64,000 bases of DNA, from the NCBI GenBank assembly GCA_028023455.1, contig JAQFVV010000182.1:808001-872000 (forward strand), in the 5' to 3' direction. This DNA is from Epiperipatus broadwayi. Lineage: Eukaryota; Onychophora; Udeonychophora; Euonychophora; Peripatidae. This document shows, in pieces, positions 11,414 to 22,157 of the stretch; positions within the stretch are counted from its first letter, which is position 1; the number at the start of each line of letters is the position of its first letter. The notes below the pieces were generated by a model. The model saw only the letters and a list, made by a program, of their open reading frames with translations. It searched no databases and was not told where the DNA came from. The position numbers and the translations under genes were made by a program.

Positions 11414-11965
11414 TCCAATATCTTCAACCAAATTATTGATCTTTAATTTTAAAAAATTTACTTCTACATCTAAGGATTTAAACAACATAGTGATCTTAAA
11501 TTAATAAACAGGGGAAAGTATTCAATTATAGATTTATTGATCAATTATTGTTGTCTGTAAATGCTTTCTTGAAATATGACACATTTAAAGTGAATTTATA
11601 TATAAAGTCAAATATTGCCTTTTAGTATCCATTCAGAAATTGCTTTTTTAAAAACTTTTTTTTTTTTCAAATAATAATCTTTTAATAAAGCAAATTTTTT
11701 AGTTAAAATTTCAAACTTAAAAAAGCAATTTCAGGATGAATGCTAAAAGATAATATTTACTTTTATATATAAATTCACTTTAAAATGTCACATTTCAAGC
11801 AAGCATTTATTGACAACAAATTTATCTGTAAATCTATAAATGAATATTTTTCAGTTTTTTTTTATTTAAAATTATCATGTTTTTGAAACCTTAGATGTAA
11901 AAAGATAATTTTTTAAAATTAAAAATCAAATAATGTTTTACTATTTATACATATATGACCATCTT
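11414..11965. repeat. ~550-bp foldback (imperfect inverted repeat)
   Basis: The left arm (~11414-11665) and right arm (~11715-11965) are reverse complements with indels. Examples are CATTCAGAAATTGCTTTTTTAA on the left against TTAAAAAAGCAATTTCAGGATG on the right (20-base core shared), and CATCTAAGGATTT against AAACCTTAGATG. The loop is ~50 bp of A/T runs. There is no coding potential. It is probably a decayed foldback or MITE; termini and target duplication are not clear. Confidence 0.75.
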
Positions 11966-13965
11966 TTTTTACTCAATTCTTCAACTACCTCCTTGAATGT
12001 ATAAGATTTCGTTGTAGACATTAGAAAAAAATTGTAAATCCGTTCTCAATATGCATTTTGACTTAATTTTAGTTTTTAAAAATAAAATACTAAAGATTAG
12101 ATTAAAAAGTGATGAAGAAAACTAAATATAACTGTAATCTACAATTTCCTAATTAATAGCCATTTCATGGACTGTTTGTTAATAAAAGATTAAGTGACTT
12201 AAACCAATTTAATAGGAAAAATATAACATAAAAATCAAGAAATGGAGAATGTCATAGGAATTGAAGTTAAAATGCCAAAGGGACATTATATGCTATACAC
12301 AATTTAAAAATCTTGTGTGAAGCAGAAGTGGGAGTAACCAATTTCAAAATGTATATGATAATAAACTGAGAAAGTATAATTAACAGACTAACAACAGAAT
12401 TATTGTGTCAGGAAGAAAATGTTTAGTTTTGAAAATTGTTCTAAAATCTGTCAAGTATAATAGAAAAAATATATATTCAAGTTCTCTATTAAAAAAGAGT
12501 CATATATTGAATAAGTTAAATTGTATTTTATTGACTAATAATGGTCTGAAATGTATATGTATAAAATTAGTAGCTTATTTCTTTAATGAGATAGTTCAAA
12601 CAATACTTTGTTAAAAATAAAAATAAATAATTATCATTATGAAATTAATAGAGGAAAAGTAATAGAAGTTTATTGGAATGGATATTTTTATTACTGTTTT
12701 CTTATAAATAAAATGACAAAATAAACTCTATTACTGATATATTTCTAAAATATTAAGTTACATACTATTTATACTGATATAATATTTTAAAAATTTAAGA
12801 ATATTAAGTGTACTTTAGTTTGTTAAATGTGGTTTATAAGTAAATTTTATAAAGTAAAATGATTAATTTGATAATTGTGTAATACTAGTAGCCAGAGGAT
12901 TTTTGGTTATCAATAAAAATAATTGTATGCAGGTTATCAAAATAGACTTAAGTTGTTTTAAATTTGAAAAAGACTATGGGGAAAAAAATTCTTAATTTAT
13001 TAAAACAACATAGTATGACTTGTATAATACAAAATAATAGGTTTTAATATAAGCAAACAATTGTGTGAACAAGGGCTAGAGTCTTATTAGTTTATTCCAT
13101 TATGTACCTGTTGTTTTTTTTTAAAAGAATCAATATTGAATGTATTCTTAATAATTAAACTGAAATTATCAAAAAGTACTAGAAAAATAGCTAGATGATA
13201 AAATTATTATTAAAATAAAACTGGAATAGCATTGGAAACATCAATGATAATTTTTTCTAATAGCTTCACAATAATCACCATCAACTGCAAACCTTATTTG
13301 ATCCTGAAGTCTGCCTTTAAAATGAAAGTTCTAATGAATGAAGAAATAGAGATAAAAGCAAGTATCTGAATAAATAATGTTGTAGTATACATATCAGTTT
13401 CTGCATTGTAATAAGTGATCTAAGCCACAACACTATTATTAGAATTAAAAGCTATTGAAACTAAGAATAATACAATAAACCTGCATCAGATTATTGAATA
13501 ATGAATTTTTTTTTGTTAATAAAATAAGCTAATCCTAAAGAGCTTGTTTTGTAAGAACATTTTCTATTGTTGATAAAAAGTTCTAAAAATTCAAAATGTA
13601 TGAAATATTAAGTTATAATAATAAGCAATATGTATATCAAAATAACATATTTTTGCTGAGGCACATCAAAATAGGCAAGAATAGCAATAAGGATTTAAAA
13701 CTTAATTACATAGTTTTGTTCACTCAATACTTAAATGAAAAGAAATAAAATATATTTCATTTTTTAGTCACTAAAGAAAAACCACAATTTTGTTTCTTGT
13801 GTATTAAAGATTATATTTTTTAGATTAATTAAATTATTTTGGGGATATGTATTAATTACTATAATGAAAAGTCTTTTATTCTTAATGCAGAAAAAAATTA
13901 AATAAAGGAATTCTTGTATAATACATCTCATTAAAAAAGAACATTAAAAGTAAATTGGGTACTAA
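11966..13965. other. AT-rich spacer without recognisable feature
   Basis: No ORF with protein similarity, RNA gene or clear repeat was seen on either strand. The only open frame of note (12405-12614) is low-complexity and ordinary for this base composition. Confidence 0.5.
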
Positions 13966-14040
13966 TTTAGAGTGTGTTCATAGCAATTTTGAATTTTTAA
14001 GGACTAACCAAAACCACCACTGACACATCCAAGTGATAAG
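13966..14040. repeat. Half copy of a small MITE
   Basis: The sequence beginning TTTAGAGTGTGTTCATAGC and running through CCACTGACACATCC matches, with a few changes, the ends of the MITE at 14955-15110. Only one arm is present. Confidence 0.6.
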
Positions 14041-14313
14041 TGATTTTGAATAATCCATACATGGTTGCAATATGCCCATTCATTACAAAATCACAATTTA
14101 CATCAATAATTAAAGAATTAAAGTACAAATTTTATAAAGACCTCACATGATCAAGTGTAGATCTAATATCCACATCAGAAGATCAAATGTGAATGCCATT
14201 TTTTCTTATCTCCATTTTTTTCTAACTACATGTAACAAAGGAAGCATGCAACATCACAGTATTTTTCTAGTAAGAAAAAATCTGATTAATTATAAAATTG
14301 ATATGCTTTATTT

Positions 14314-14510
14314 CAACATGTGGTTGTATTGTAATAAAATTTGTATTTTAGAAGTTATAAGATTTTAGTATTTGGAAATTATAAATTTAGTTTTATCAAT
14401 TTTACATTTATTCAACATGTGGTTATAGCCATATATTGTAATAAAATTAATATTTTAGAAGTTATAAGCTTTTAGTATTTTGAAATTATAAGCTTGGTTA
14501 TATCAAACTT
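14314..14510 (+). repeat. ~99-bp tandem duplication
   Basis: CAACATGTGGTT at 14314 and 14413 starts two similar units, each containing GTAATAAAAT, TTTTAGAAGTTATAAG and TTTTAGTATTT. A related piece (AAATTTGTATTGTAGGAGTTATAAG, in part) recurs just after the repeat ending at 14920. Confidence 0.7.
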
Positions 14511-14732
14511 CTGCACTTTTTGGATTTGTATCATTGAAAACATCCTGCCTTTTCCCCATATATTTTGGTTCTTTGCATAATCATTTTTGTAATAAAATTT
14601 GTATTAAACCATTAAGCATCACATGATATTGAGATTAGATTGAAAATATTTTTGTGTTTTCAATTCCATCCTCATAGTTTTATAGCAAAGTAGAGATATA
14701 GGGTGGTTGCTGGAGGGTTGCATAAGATCCTA

Positions 14733-14920
14733 AGATCTAGGTGCAGTGCTCTCAGATCCAAACTTTTCACTGATGAAGACCACAAGCCAAAAACTAGTCT
14801 GGGGATATTGGATGAGTAGTCATTAGATAGGGATTTTATGCACAAGCCTTCTGGAATTCATTGATTATTCTGATTGGCACAGAGTGGCACTACTGTATAG
14901 AGAGTTTTGCCTTGTTTATA
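14733..14920 (+). repeat. Ribozyme-bearing repeat, family 1, single copy
   Basis: This copy matches the right arm of the inverted pair at 18691-18995, from GTGCTCTCAGATCCAAA through the hammerhead-like core and GATAGGGATTTTATGCACAAG to GAGAGTTTTGC. It is a single monomer without the inverted partner. Confidence 0.75.
14754..14815 (+). ncRNA. Degenerate hammerhead-ribozyme-like motif
   Basis: CTGATGA lies at 14770-14776. Stem II is GAC/GCC around loop CACAA. The GAAA box is mutated to AAAA at 14790-14793. A minimal stem III follows (AC, TA, GT) and then C at 14799 as the cleavage-site nucleotide. Stem I (TTTTCA with TGGGGA) is G-U rich. Loss of the conserved G of GAAA predicts that this copy is inactive. 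Confidence 0.5.
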
Positions 14921-14954
14921 AAATTTGTATTGTAGGAGTTATAAGTTTTTAGAA

Positions 14955-15110
14955 TTTAGACTGTGCTTACCATCCATTTTGAATTTTAAGAACCACCCAA
15001 AAACACTACAAGTGATCCCATGAGGATTATTTGATGTCATTTATCATTTGGATGTGTCAGTGATGGTTTTGGGTCCTTAGAATTCAAAATGGTGGTAAGC
15101 ACAGCCTAAA
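14955..15110. mobile_element. Small MITE with ~45-bp terminal inverted repeats
   Basis: The left end TTTAGACTGTGCTTACC pairs with the right end GGTAAGCACAGCCTAAA. The complementarity continues inward through CATTTTGAATT, AACCACCCAAAA and CACTACAAGTG-like sequence on each arm. The 156-bp element has no coding capacity. A half copy lies at 13966-14040. The superfamily is unassigned because the target duplication is unclear. Confidence 0.75.
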
Positions 15111-16794
15111 TCAACATGGTAAATTGTTTAGATAAAAAATGTTTTTAATTAAACTATTTGGATATTTTAAAAATGGATTTAATTAAAGGTTAATCTTATG
15201 CAGGATTAAATGAAAATAAATCTTTAATGATTTTGATTTGAGTAATTATAAAAAAAATTACATTTATTAACATTTATGGAGTTAAATTTGATTAATTAGG
15301 TAAAATATCAAATTATCTAAAGAGATAATAAATTCTTGGAAAAATCCAGAAAAAAAGAGCACATAATTAAAAAGTATAAGACTTAAATAAATAAAAGTTT
15401 CAGTAAAATTTTAGCTTAGTGAAAGAAAGTCAGACTGTGTTCTTTGTGACTCATGGGAGTCTACCATTTTTAATGTCTTTATAAATGATGAATGGAAAAG
15501 CTCATTATAACAGCAGCTTATTTATATGAAAGAATAGAAGAAAAAGTTGTTTTTTCCAAATTTCCTGAGGGCTGACAAGAAGTAAATTCTAATGTTCGTA
15601 AAATGACATAGAGATAATAAACAGATCACTGCTTCGAAACACGGCAGATGCTTGTCTTACGTTTCATATGAAACGTAATCTAAGCTTACATTTTGCTTTT
15701 ATATAGGTTTAAATAAATTCTAAATGGTAGAAATTTACTCAAAATGCAGAATAAAAAGTCAAGTTTCCATTAAATAAACAGTATATCTAAATATCACTAA
15801 AAAAACATCCAATATAAAAATTCTTATAGTTACTATAATAACATATAAATGTGAAAACAAATAAATTCTTTATTATAATCTGAAACTTTTCCATTCCTCA
15901 AGAGAAAAATAAAAATGTCATTAAAAAAACTTTTAGAAAACCAGCTACATATTTATATACATGGGCATGAAATTATAAATTTATGTTTAATTCAAATTAT
16001 ATTAAAAACTGCTATCTGTAGTCTAAAATCAATTATAAAAATTTATTAGTCAATGTTAAAATTATATTTCATATGGATATTAATTTTCTTGTAGATATAT
16101 AAATATATTTACATATATAGTTTTATAATTTATAATTTATGTGATGACTTCTTTTTTAATATATAATTTAAAACAAAATGTCAAGTAAGTTTGATTTAGA
16201 ATCAAAAAAATTGTTTTTCTTGTTAAACATATTTAATATGTTTAGCAGCAAACTTCTTTTTTCTATATTGAATAGAACCTAGTGGAACTTTTATTAATAT
16301 TCTTCCATGTTTGAACATTTTATTTTTAGCATTAAATCTTTTTTCTCTATCATATATTGATATCTTAACATTATTTATTACACATGTAAGCATTCAAGTG
16401 TTAGATATTCTAAAAATTAATATTTGATGTTTGCAAAAAATTAAAATAAATTTCTAAATCAAATTCTTATCTATAACAATGATGCTTAGCATCACTGGAC
16501 ATAATTTATCTATTCAAATAGTTAATAGGATAAAACATTACCTATTTAAATTTTACATTATTAAAGAAAAGATATATTTAAGTTTAATTATTATCAAAGA
16601 AAAAATAAATAAATATATTATTTCTTGTTATTAAAAAATTTTAATTTTTTTTTGTTTTACTATTTTGACAAAGATGATTTTAGTTTATTCAGTGAAAACT
16701 GCTTTTGCTTTGGGCACAACAAACTTTTTAAGACTTGTTTTTTAAAAAATAAACTGTTTTCAAAGAAAATCTATTAGTGATCTAAGGTATTGGT
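15111..16794. other. AT-rich spacer with one perfect 22-bp palindrome
   Basis: No gene was seen. At 15657-15678 TTACGTTTCAT is followed immediately by its exact reverse complement. It sits in a slightly GC-richer patch (15600-15680) that I cannot classify. Confidence 0.5.
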
Positions 16795-16798
16795 TTAA

Positions 16799-17566
16799 CC
16801 CTTTAACTGCTAATTATATTATTGGTTGTATGAGGTAAAAATCAAATCTTTTAATTGGCCAACTCACAAACTGAAGACAAAGCCTATTGTTAAAACATAT
16901 TCACCTATAATATTAAATTCAATTCAGATACGTTTATAAAAAGTATATTACTAATTTTTCAGGTTATGAAAGAGAACAAAAGTTCTTTCAAAAATAAATT
17001 GCTATTTATTTATTATAAAATATATTCAATTTCGGCAAATATAAAGTGAATGTCTAAACAAAAAAGTGCTGACGCAAACGCTTTTTTTCAAGTTTACGTT
17101 CTGGAAAAGTAAAGATTTCTTTTTGCTAAATCTTAAATATTTTTACTAAAATCTTCAATATTTTTCGAAAATAATTTTGTTTTTTTAGTATATTTTTTAA
17201 AAAACTATTTTAATTTCTCATTTTATATTTTTTTAATACTTTAAATTACATTCGAAATGAAAATCTCAGCGTTTTTCTTTATTTTCTTTGATAAGGCGGT
17301 TTCTTTGTTCTTTCCAGCCAATCAGAATGTCTTTTTCGGCTGAGAGCCGGCTGACAGCCAATCACCGACAAGGTTCTTCTTTGTTTAGTTTTAAATGTGG
17401 TTTTTTTGATTTTTTACTTGTAAAATAATTTGGAAGAGGGCACCATCTTACAGAACTTTTAAAAACCTAATCAATAACTGTCAAACGAATATTCTACCAT
17501 TGAAACTAGCAGAATTATAGTGACGTCAGATGTCAATGAGATGCCTCGTAAGAAGCAGTTGAAGAA
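16799..17566. mobile_element. piggyBac-like MITE, copy 2
   Basis: This 768-bp copy matches 6577-7343 along its whole length, with scattered substitutions and a few one-base indels. It is again bounded by TTAA (16795-16798 and 17567-17570) and has the same CCC start and imperfect inverted ends. There is no transposase. Its flanks are unrelated to those of copy 1, which proves mobility rather than segmental duplication. Confidence 0.88.
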
Positions 17567-17570
17567 TTAA

Positions 17571-18052
17571 AATAAATCTTTTACAAAAATATTGTATAAA
17601 TAATCTTTAATTTGTAAAAAAATTGCCAAAAATTATAATTTTTCTTTAGAAATACAAATTACTCAGTTATTTGATTTCAGACTAAAACACTCCACCAATC
17701 AAAAATTGGAATTTCTAATGACATTTAGGGACATCTTCTTTATGGTACTGCCATGAAAATTATGCTTGCCTAAAAGATCATATAATGCTGACATCTTCAG
17801 ATTTTTTCTACTAATAATTTTAAAATTATAACTGCATAAAATGAAAATGCATACTGTAATGTAAGGTTACAGACAGGCTTAAAAGACCTAGAAAAGATAT
17901 AGTGACTATAGTACCATTATAAAACCCAAAATTACAAAATCTGCATGAGATAATCACTACCAAGGCAAATCTGGTTAAATTATCGTCCAGTTTTGAGTAT
18001 TAAATAGAAAAAATATAACATTTAAATGATTACTTTACACATTATGTATTAT
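17571..18052. other. AT-rich spacer
   Basis: Nothing recognisable was found on either strand. Confidence 0.5.
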
Positions 18053-18240
18053 ATATGTGTGTATAAATAAGTGAAAGTCTGTGTGCTTGTTACCTAAAAA
18101 CTCAACAAACATTGCACCAATCTTGATGAATCTTGCATGATTTTCTTTTTTATCAGAGAATTACACAGGCTGATTTTTGCCTTATGATATCTAATTGTTT
18201 TAATAACTTTGGTAATTTTTAATATAAAAATGTATCAGAA
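18053..18240 (+). repeat. Dispersed repeat X, copy 1
   Basis: The core is GAAAGTCTGTGTGCTTGTTA, then ACTCAACAAACATTGCACC, AATCTTGATGAATCTTGCAT and TTTGGTAATTTTTAATATAA. Shorter diverged copies follow at 19141 and 19681. The theme of an accession-like 'ACC-AAT-CTTGATGAA' block is common in non-autonomous DNA elements, but I do not assign a family. Confidence 0.55.
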
Positions 18241-18690
18241 ATGTAACCATTTTCTAATGACATCATAAAATGTCAAAAGAGGTAGTGTTGATTAAAAAAT
18301 TAGACTGGAAACTGTTGTAGCCTGCATATTGAAATACATACTAGAGAAATGGAGATAATTATACTTTTATAATCTGAAAACAAATTTTATTGCATAACTA
18401 TATTTTAAGTTAATTTAATTTTGCTTGGATCGTGTATTTAATTCCTCACTTGCAAATGTAACATGAAAACAATATTACCATGTTAAGATTTCATAGCTAT
18501 TTTAAAAATTTCTTTATGACATCAGAAATTTGTTTAAAATGAAATCCTATTCTAAAGGGTGATCAAGTAATAGAATGGCAAAATTTGATTTTGTAAATAT
18601 GTTTTAAAATAATTTGATTTCATTTGAACCACATATTTAAAGTGCAATCCTAAAAGTTGATGAAATTCAGTAGTATAACTGATAATAAAC

Positions 18691-18995
18691 AGAGCAAAAC
18701 TCTCCATACAGTATTGCCACCTGTGCTAAACAGAGTAATCAATGGATGCCAGAAGGCTTGTGCATAAAATCCCTATCTAATGCCTACTCATCCAATATCC
18801 CCAGACTAGTTTCTGGCTTGTGCTCTCAGATCCAAAGCTCCTCACTGATGAAGGCCACAAGCCAGAAACTAGTCTGGGGATATTGGATGAGTAGACGTTA
18901 GATAGGGATTTTATGCACAAGCCTTCTGGCATCCATTGATTACTCTGTTTAGCATAGGTGGCAATACTGTATGGAGAGTTTTGCTCTGTTTATCA
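18691..18995. repeat. Ribozyme-bearing repeat, family 1, head-to-head pair
   Basis: The left arm (18691-18822) and right arm (~18857-18995) are near-exact reverse complements, for example TCTCCATACAGTATTGCCAC against GGCAATACTGTATGGAGAG. The ~34-bp spacer carries the 5' half of a hammerhead core, so only the plus-strand monomer has a complete core. Other copies are at 14733-14920 (single) and 35066-35240 (pair with central deletion). Confidence 0.8.
18825..18891 (+). ncRNA. Type-I hammerhead-ribozyme-like motif (best copy)
   Basis: All conserved blocks are in place. CTGATGA is at 18845-18851. Stem II is GGC (18853-18855) and GCC (18861-18863) around loop CACAA. GAAA is at 18865-18868. The two-pair stem III is A-C/G-T around TA (18868-18873), and the cleavage-site C is at 18874. 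Stem I pairs TCCTCA (18839-18844) with TGGGGA (18875-18880). An internal loop follows, then ATCC/GGAT and CTC/GAG as outer helices. One flaw is an A-A opposition at the base of stem II where G-C is usual. Very short stem III is known for hammerheads of Penelope-like elements and metazoan retrozymes. Self-cleavage is inferred, not shown. Confidence 0.7.
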
Positions 18996-19140
18996 ACAAT
19001 TAATGTGCTAGTATAGGAAATGTGATCATGTGATGCTTAATAGTATAACTGATCATAAAAAGTTATATTTTTGCCAAACTGCTGTTCATAACTCATATTT
19101 AAAATGTGTCAAAATCATAATCATTTATGAAAATATTATA

Positions 19141-19262
19141 TAAATATATATGCCAGGGGAACAACTATATATTGCATCAATCTTGATGAATTTTGTTTAC
19201 TTTGCTTTTTTATGATATTTAATTTTTTAAAAAGTTTGGTAATTTGCAATATAAAAATGTTA
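19141..19262 (+). repeat. Dispersed repeat X, copy 2
   Basis: CATCAATCTTGATGAATTTTG (first 20 bases compared), then TTTATGATATTTAATT and GTTTGGTAATTTGCAATATAA, parallels copy 1 with the internal block shortened. It lies inside the outer foldback. Confidence 0.5.
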
Positions 19263-19680
19263 TATTAGCAATTTTTACATGAGCAATTTGTAGATACAGC
19301 AAAAGAAAATCATATAATGAAAATTGTCATTTATAATCAATTATACTACTGAATTTCATCAACTTTTAGGATTTCAGTTTAAATATATTTCTCATGTGAT
19401 AAACTAAATTTTAAAGTGGCTCTGACATTTTTACATCCTGGTATGATATAAAAAAATTGTAATTATAATCATTTTATTTGGCATACAACATTGTTTATAA
19501 AAATTTATTATAATAGTCATTTTTAATTGCTGTTGATAATTCATGTATTATTATTTCATGTAAATATTACATAAATATATTTTAATTTTCAGCTACATCA
19601 TATTCTTTTAAAATTTGCACTCAATAACCAGGATAAATACTAGAGTTCTAAAACAAAGAATTCAAAAATATTAATCTTTC

Positions 19681-19842
19681 ATTTATACTTTTTATATATA
19701 CTATTGTATGCATAAATTTTAAATTTTGTTTGCTTGTTTAATAAATTAACAAATATTGGACCAATCTTGATAAATCTTGCACAATTTTTTTTTAATTTTG
19801 CTTTATGGTAATTGTTTTTAAAAATTTGGTAATTTTCTTCTA
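19681..19842 (+). repeat. Dispersed repeat X, copy 3
   Basis: GGACCAATCTTGATAAATCT, followed by GCTTTATGGTAATTG and TTTGGTAATTTTC, aligns with copies 1 and 2. Confidence 0.5.
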
Positions 19843-20740
19843 ATGCAAGCAATGCCATATATATATATATTATAAAAATAATGTAGAAAAGCTTTTTCAG
19901 CAAACATTTTTTGCCCTTATCAATATGATGTAAACTGTTTTAAAGCTTTAATTTAAATTGCATATATAGTGATATCTCTTTTTTGTATATATAAAATTAA
20001 TTAGAACCAATAATAACAACAATAATAAAAACAACAATACTTTTGCTAATAAACTTGAACTTATTCATCAAAGAGATTTAAAAAAAGTTGCTGATTATAA
20101 TAACACATTCATGGATATCTGGGCTCAGATGTGATCTTCTAGCCTATAATGTAATACAGTAGCTTCTAATGGGCTGATTAAAAAATTTTCAAAAGATATA
20201 CAAAATAATGTATGTATGTATGTATGTATGTATATATTGTAATGGATGTTTAAGACACCATTACAAAAATTATAGTTTTATAGGGGTGAAGAAAATAAAA
20301 TAAATTTTTATATAAGATTTCGTTTGTAAAACTTGATTAAAAGTTGTTTTTTTTTAATGTTTGTACAAATATATATGTATGTGCGTGGGAATTATATTTT
20401 AATACCACAGTTATATTTGGTTTTTAATTTTAATTTTGAAAATAAAAGAAAACTAAGATTATTTTTTTTTTGTTAAATTTATGTAAAAGTAAAGTGTACA
20501 AATAGATTGCTTTTCAGATTTGGGGATTTAGATTGATAAGGCTAATTAAGAAAGAAAGAAAACAAAAAGAAAAGAATTTTTTATTAGTTAATTCCTAGAT
20601 CTGTAAAGGGCAATTTATTTTGTTAATTAGATAACTATTGTTATCTAGATCGAGAATTTTTAAATTTTAATTAAAAAGAAAAAGTTTGGTAATTGGTTTA
20701 AGAGATATGATTTAGATATAACAGGCTGAATCAGGCCATT
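19843..20740. other. AT-rich spacer with (TATG)n microsatellite
   Basis: No gene is seen. A TATG tetranucleotide run occupies ~20209-20236, next to T-rich and A-rich runs. Confidence 0.5.
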
Positions 20741-21130
20741 GGATTATTTTGGACTAGCTTTCAATACTGGCATCAGCTAGAATACTTGCACCAGCGCAAA
20801 GAGACAGACACCAACTCTGACAGGAGAATTGCATGATTCCTGCCAAAATACTTGGAAAGAACAATTCCTGCATATTCTGAAAGCTGATCCAGTAATTATT
20901 CTACCTAGAATGAACATTAAACCTACAGCAAGATTATTTTCTTTACCATGATGTGCTAAGCTTCTCACCAGGACAGGTTCAGACGTCCTGTGTCTCTATT
21001 AACTGCCTACAATGCCATAAGAACCGGCTCCAAAGAAACCACTAACCAACTCGCCCAAGCCTACCGTCAGTGAATCCAGAGCAACTGACTAACCTAAGAA
21101 GTCTAGTGCACTAGCATTGAAATAAATTAT
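20741..21130. other. GC-richer patch, unclassified
   Basis: Base composition rises sharply against the surroundings (for example AAGAACCGGCTCCAAAGAAA near 21019). Six-frame reading shows only short frames, the longest 63 codons on the minus strand (20777-20968), with no family I recognise. It may be a decayed exon or retroelement fragment. Confidence 0.3.
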
Positions 21131-22157
21131 TAAGGTACCTTACATTTTTGCAATTTAAATAATGTTATCTTAGATTTGTTTCCTTTTTTAAATATAAATG
21201 TTTTTTTTTAGTTATATCTTATGTAATTCGATTTCTTTGTGCTTGATTTTTTTTTTTTAACGAGTGCTAGTTTCAAACCTATTACTGTCCATCCTATTTA
21301 AGTCTTAGTAAGTAAGATAGTAGTTTATTTTAATCTCACATTCCTTTGATTATAGAAAGCAGTCTGGATATTACAGACTATTTTAATTGATTTCTGGCTT
21401 GTGACCCATTTTATTATTAGTTCTACTTATGTCGTGAAACTTTATTTATAATAGACTATTAAGAAATATAATAGTTCTTAGTTTTATTTCTTCAAGCTTC
21501 CAATTCATTTATTAGGGGCATGTACGATCGTTTTAACTCTCTCAATAGGTAGATCATGAGTTCCTAGCCTGTCTTACTCAGAGGGAGGTCAATCGATTGA
21601 AAGTAATAACTTTCAACACTCTTTTTATTATTATTAATGTTTTGGAAGCTACCTTCGTATTTCTTCTGTTTCGACATAAATCTCTTCCTAACTATGGGTT
21701 ATAAGCAGGAAGCTAACCTCCCTTGTTTGGCATGAGATCACTGTATACTTACTAATACTTCCGCTACTGCCAGTATTTTGCACTCTTTCACACACAGGAA
21801 ATTGCTCTCAAAGCCATATAAATATTTTAGTTCAATTTTGACGAATGTACGTGTAGTACATATTTTAAGTGTGCTTTAAAGATTATTATTTAGATTTATG
21901 TTTATTTAATCATACTTTTAATAAAATTATTTATTTATTCATTTACTTAGTTGATTTTGTTTTCTGTTGCTACCTTTCCAACTCACTGAACAAAACATAG
22001 ATCTTATCTGCTTGATTGAGCTGGTCCGGCGCATTCGATTCGCACATCCTGTAACCCCTTAAAAATAAATGTCTAGTTCCAAATTTTGGACTAGTGGCGC
22101 CCTGGCGGTCAGTATGTGCGAGTCTAAAGCTTTTATCCGGTATAATATATATATATT
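21131..22157 (+). other. Possible unrelated LTR end with PBS-like string
   Basis: Mixed-composition DNA contains a TATAAATA at ~21817 and, near 22095, TGGCGCCCTGGCGGTCAG, which begins like the lysine-tRNA primer-binding sites of retroelements. No partner LTR was found, so this remains weak. The segment ends in TATAATATATATATAT, directly abutted by the LTR at 22158. Confidence 0.25.

Larger units (their letters stand above)
18630..19395. repeat. Outer imperfect foldback enclosing the family 1 inverted pair
   Basis: AATCCTAAAAGTTGATGAAA near 18647 is the reverse complement of TTTCATCAACTTTTAGGATT near 19355, and complementarity extends over ~50-60 bp on each side. The ribozyme-bearing inverted pair lies inside, so at least two rounds of insertion or inversion are nested here. 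Confidence 0.65.

Noticed and set aside
20777-20968. 63-codon ORF with Cys residues in a GC-rich patch
   Set aside because: It has no domain, start context or splice evidence; length is within chance for the local composition.
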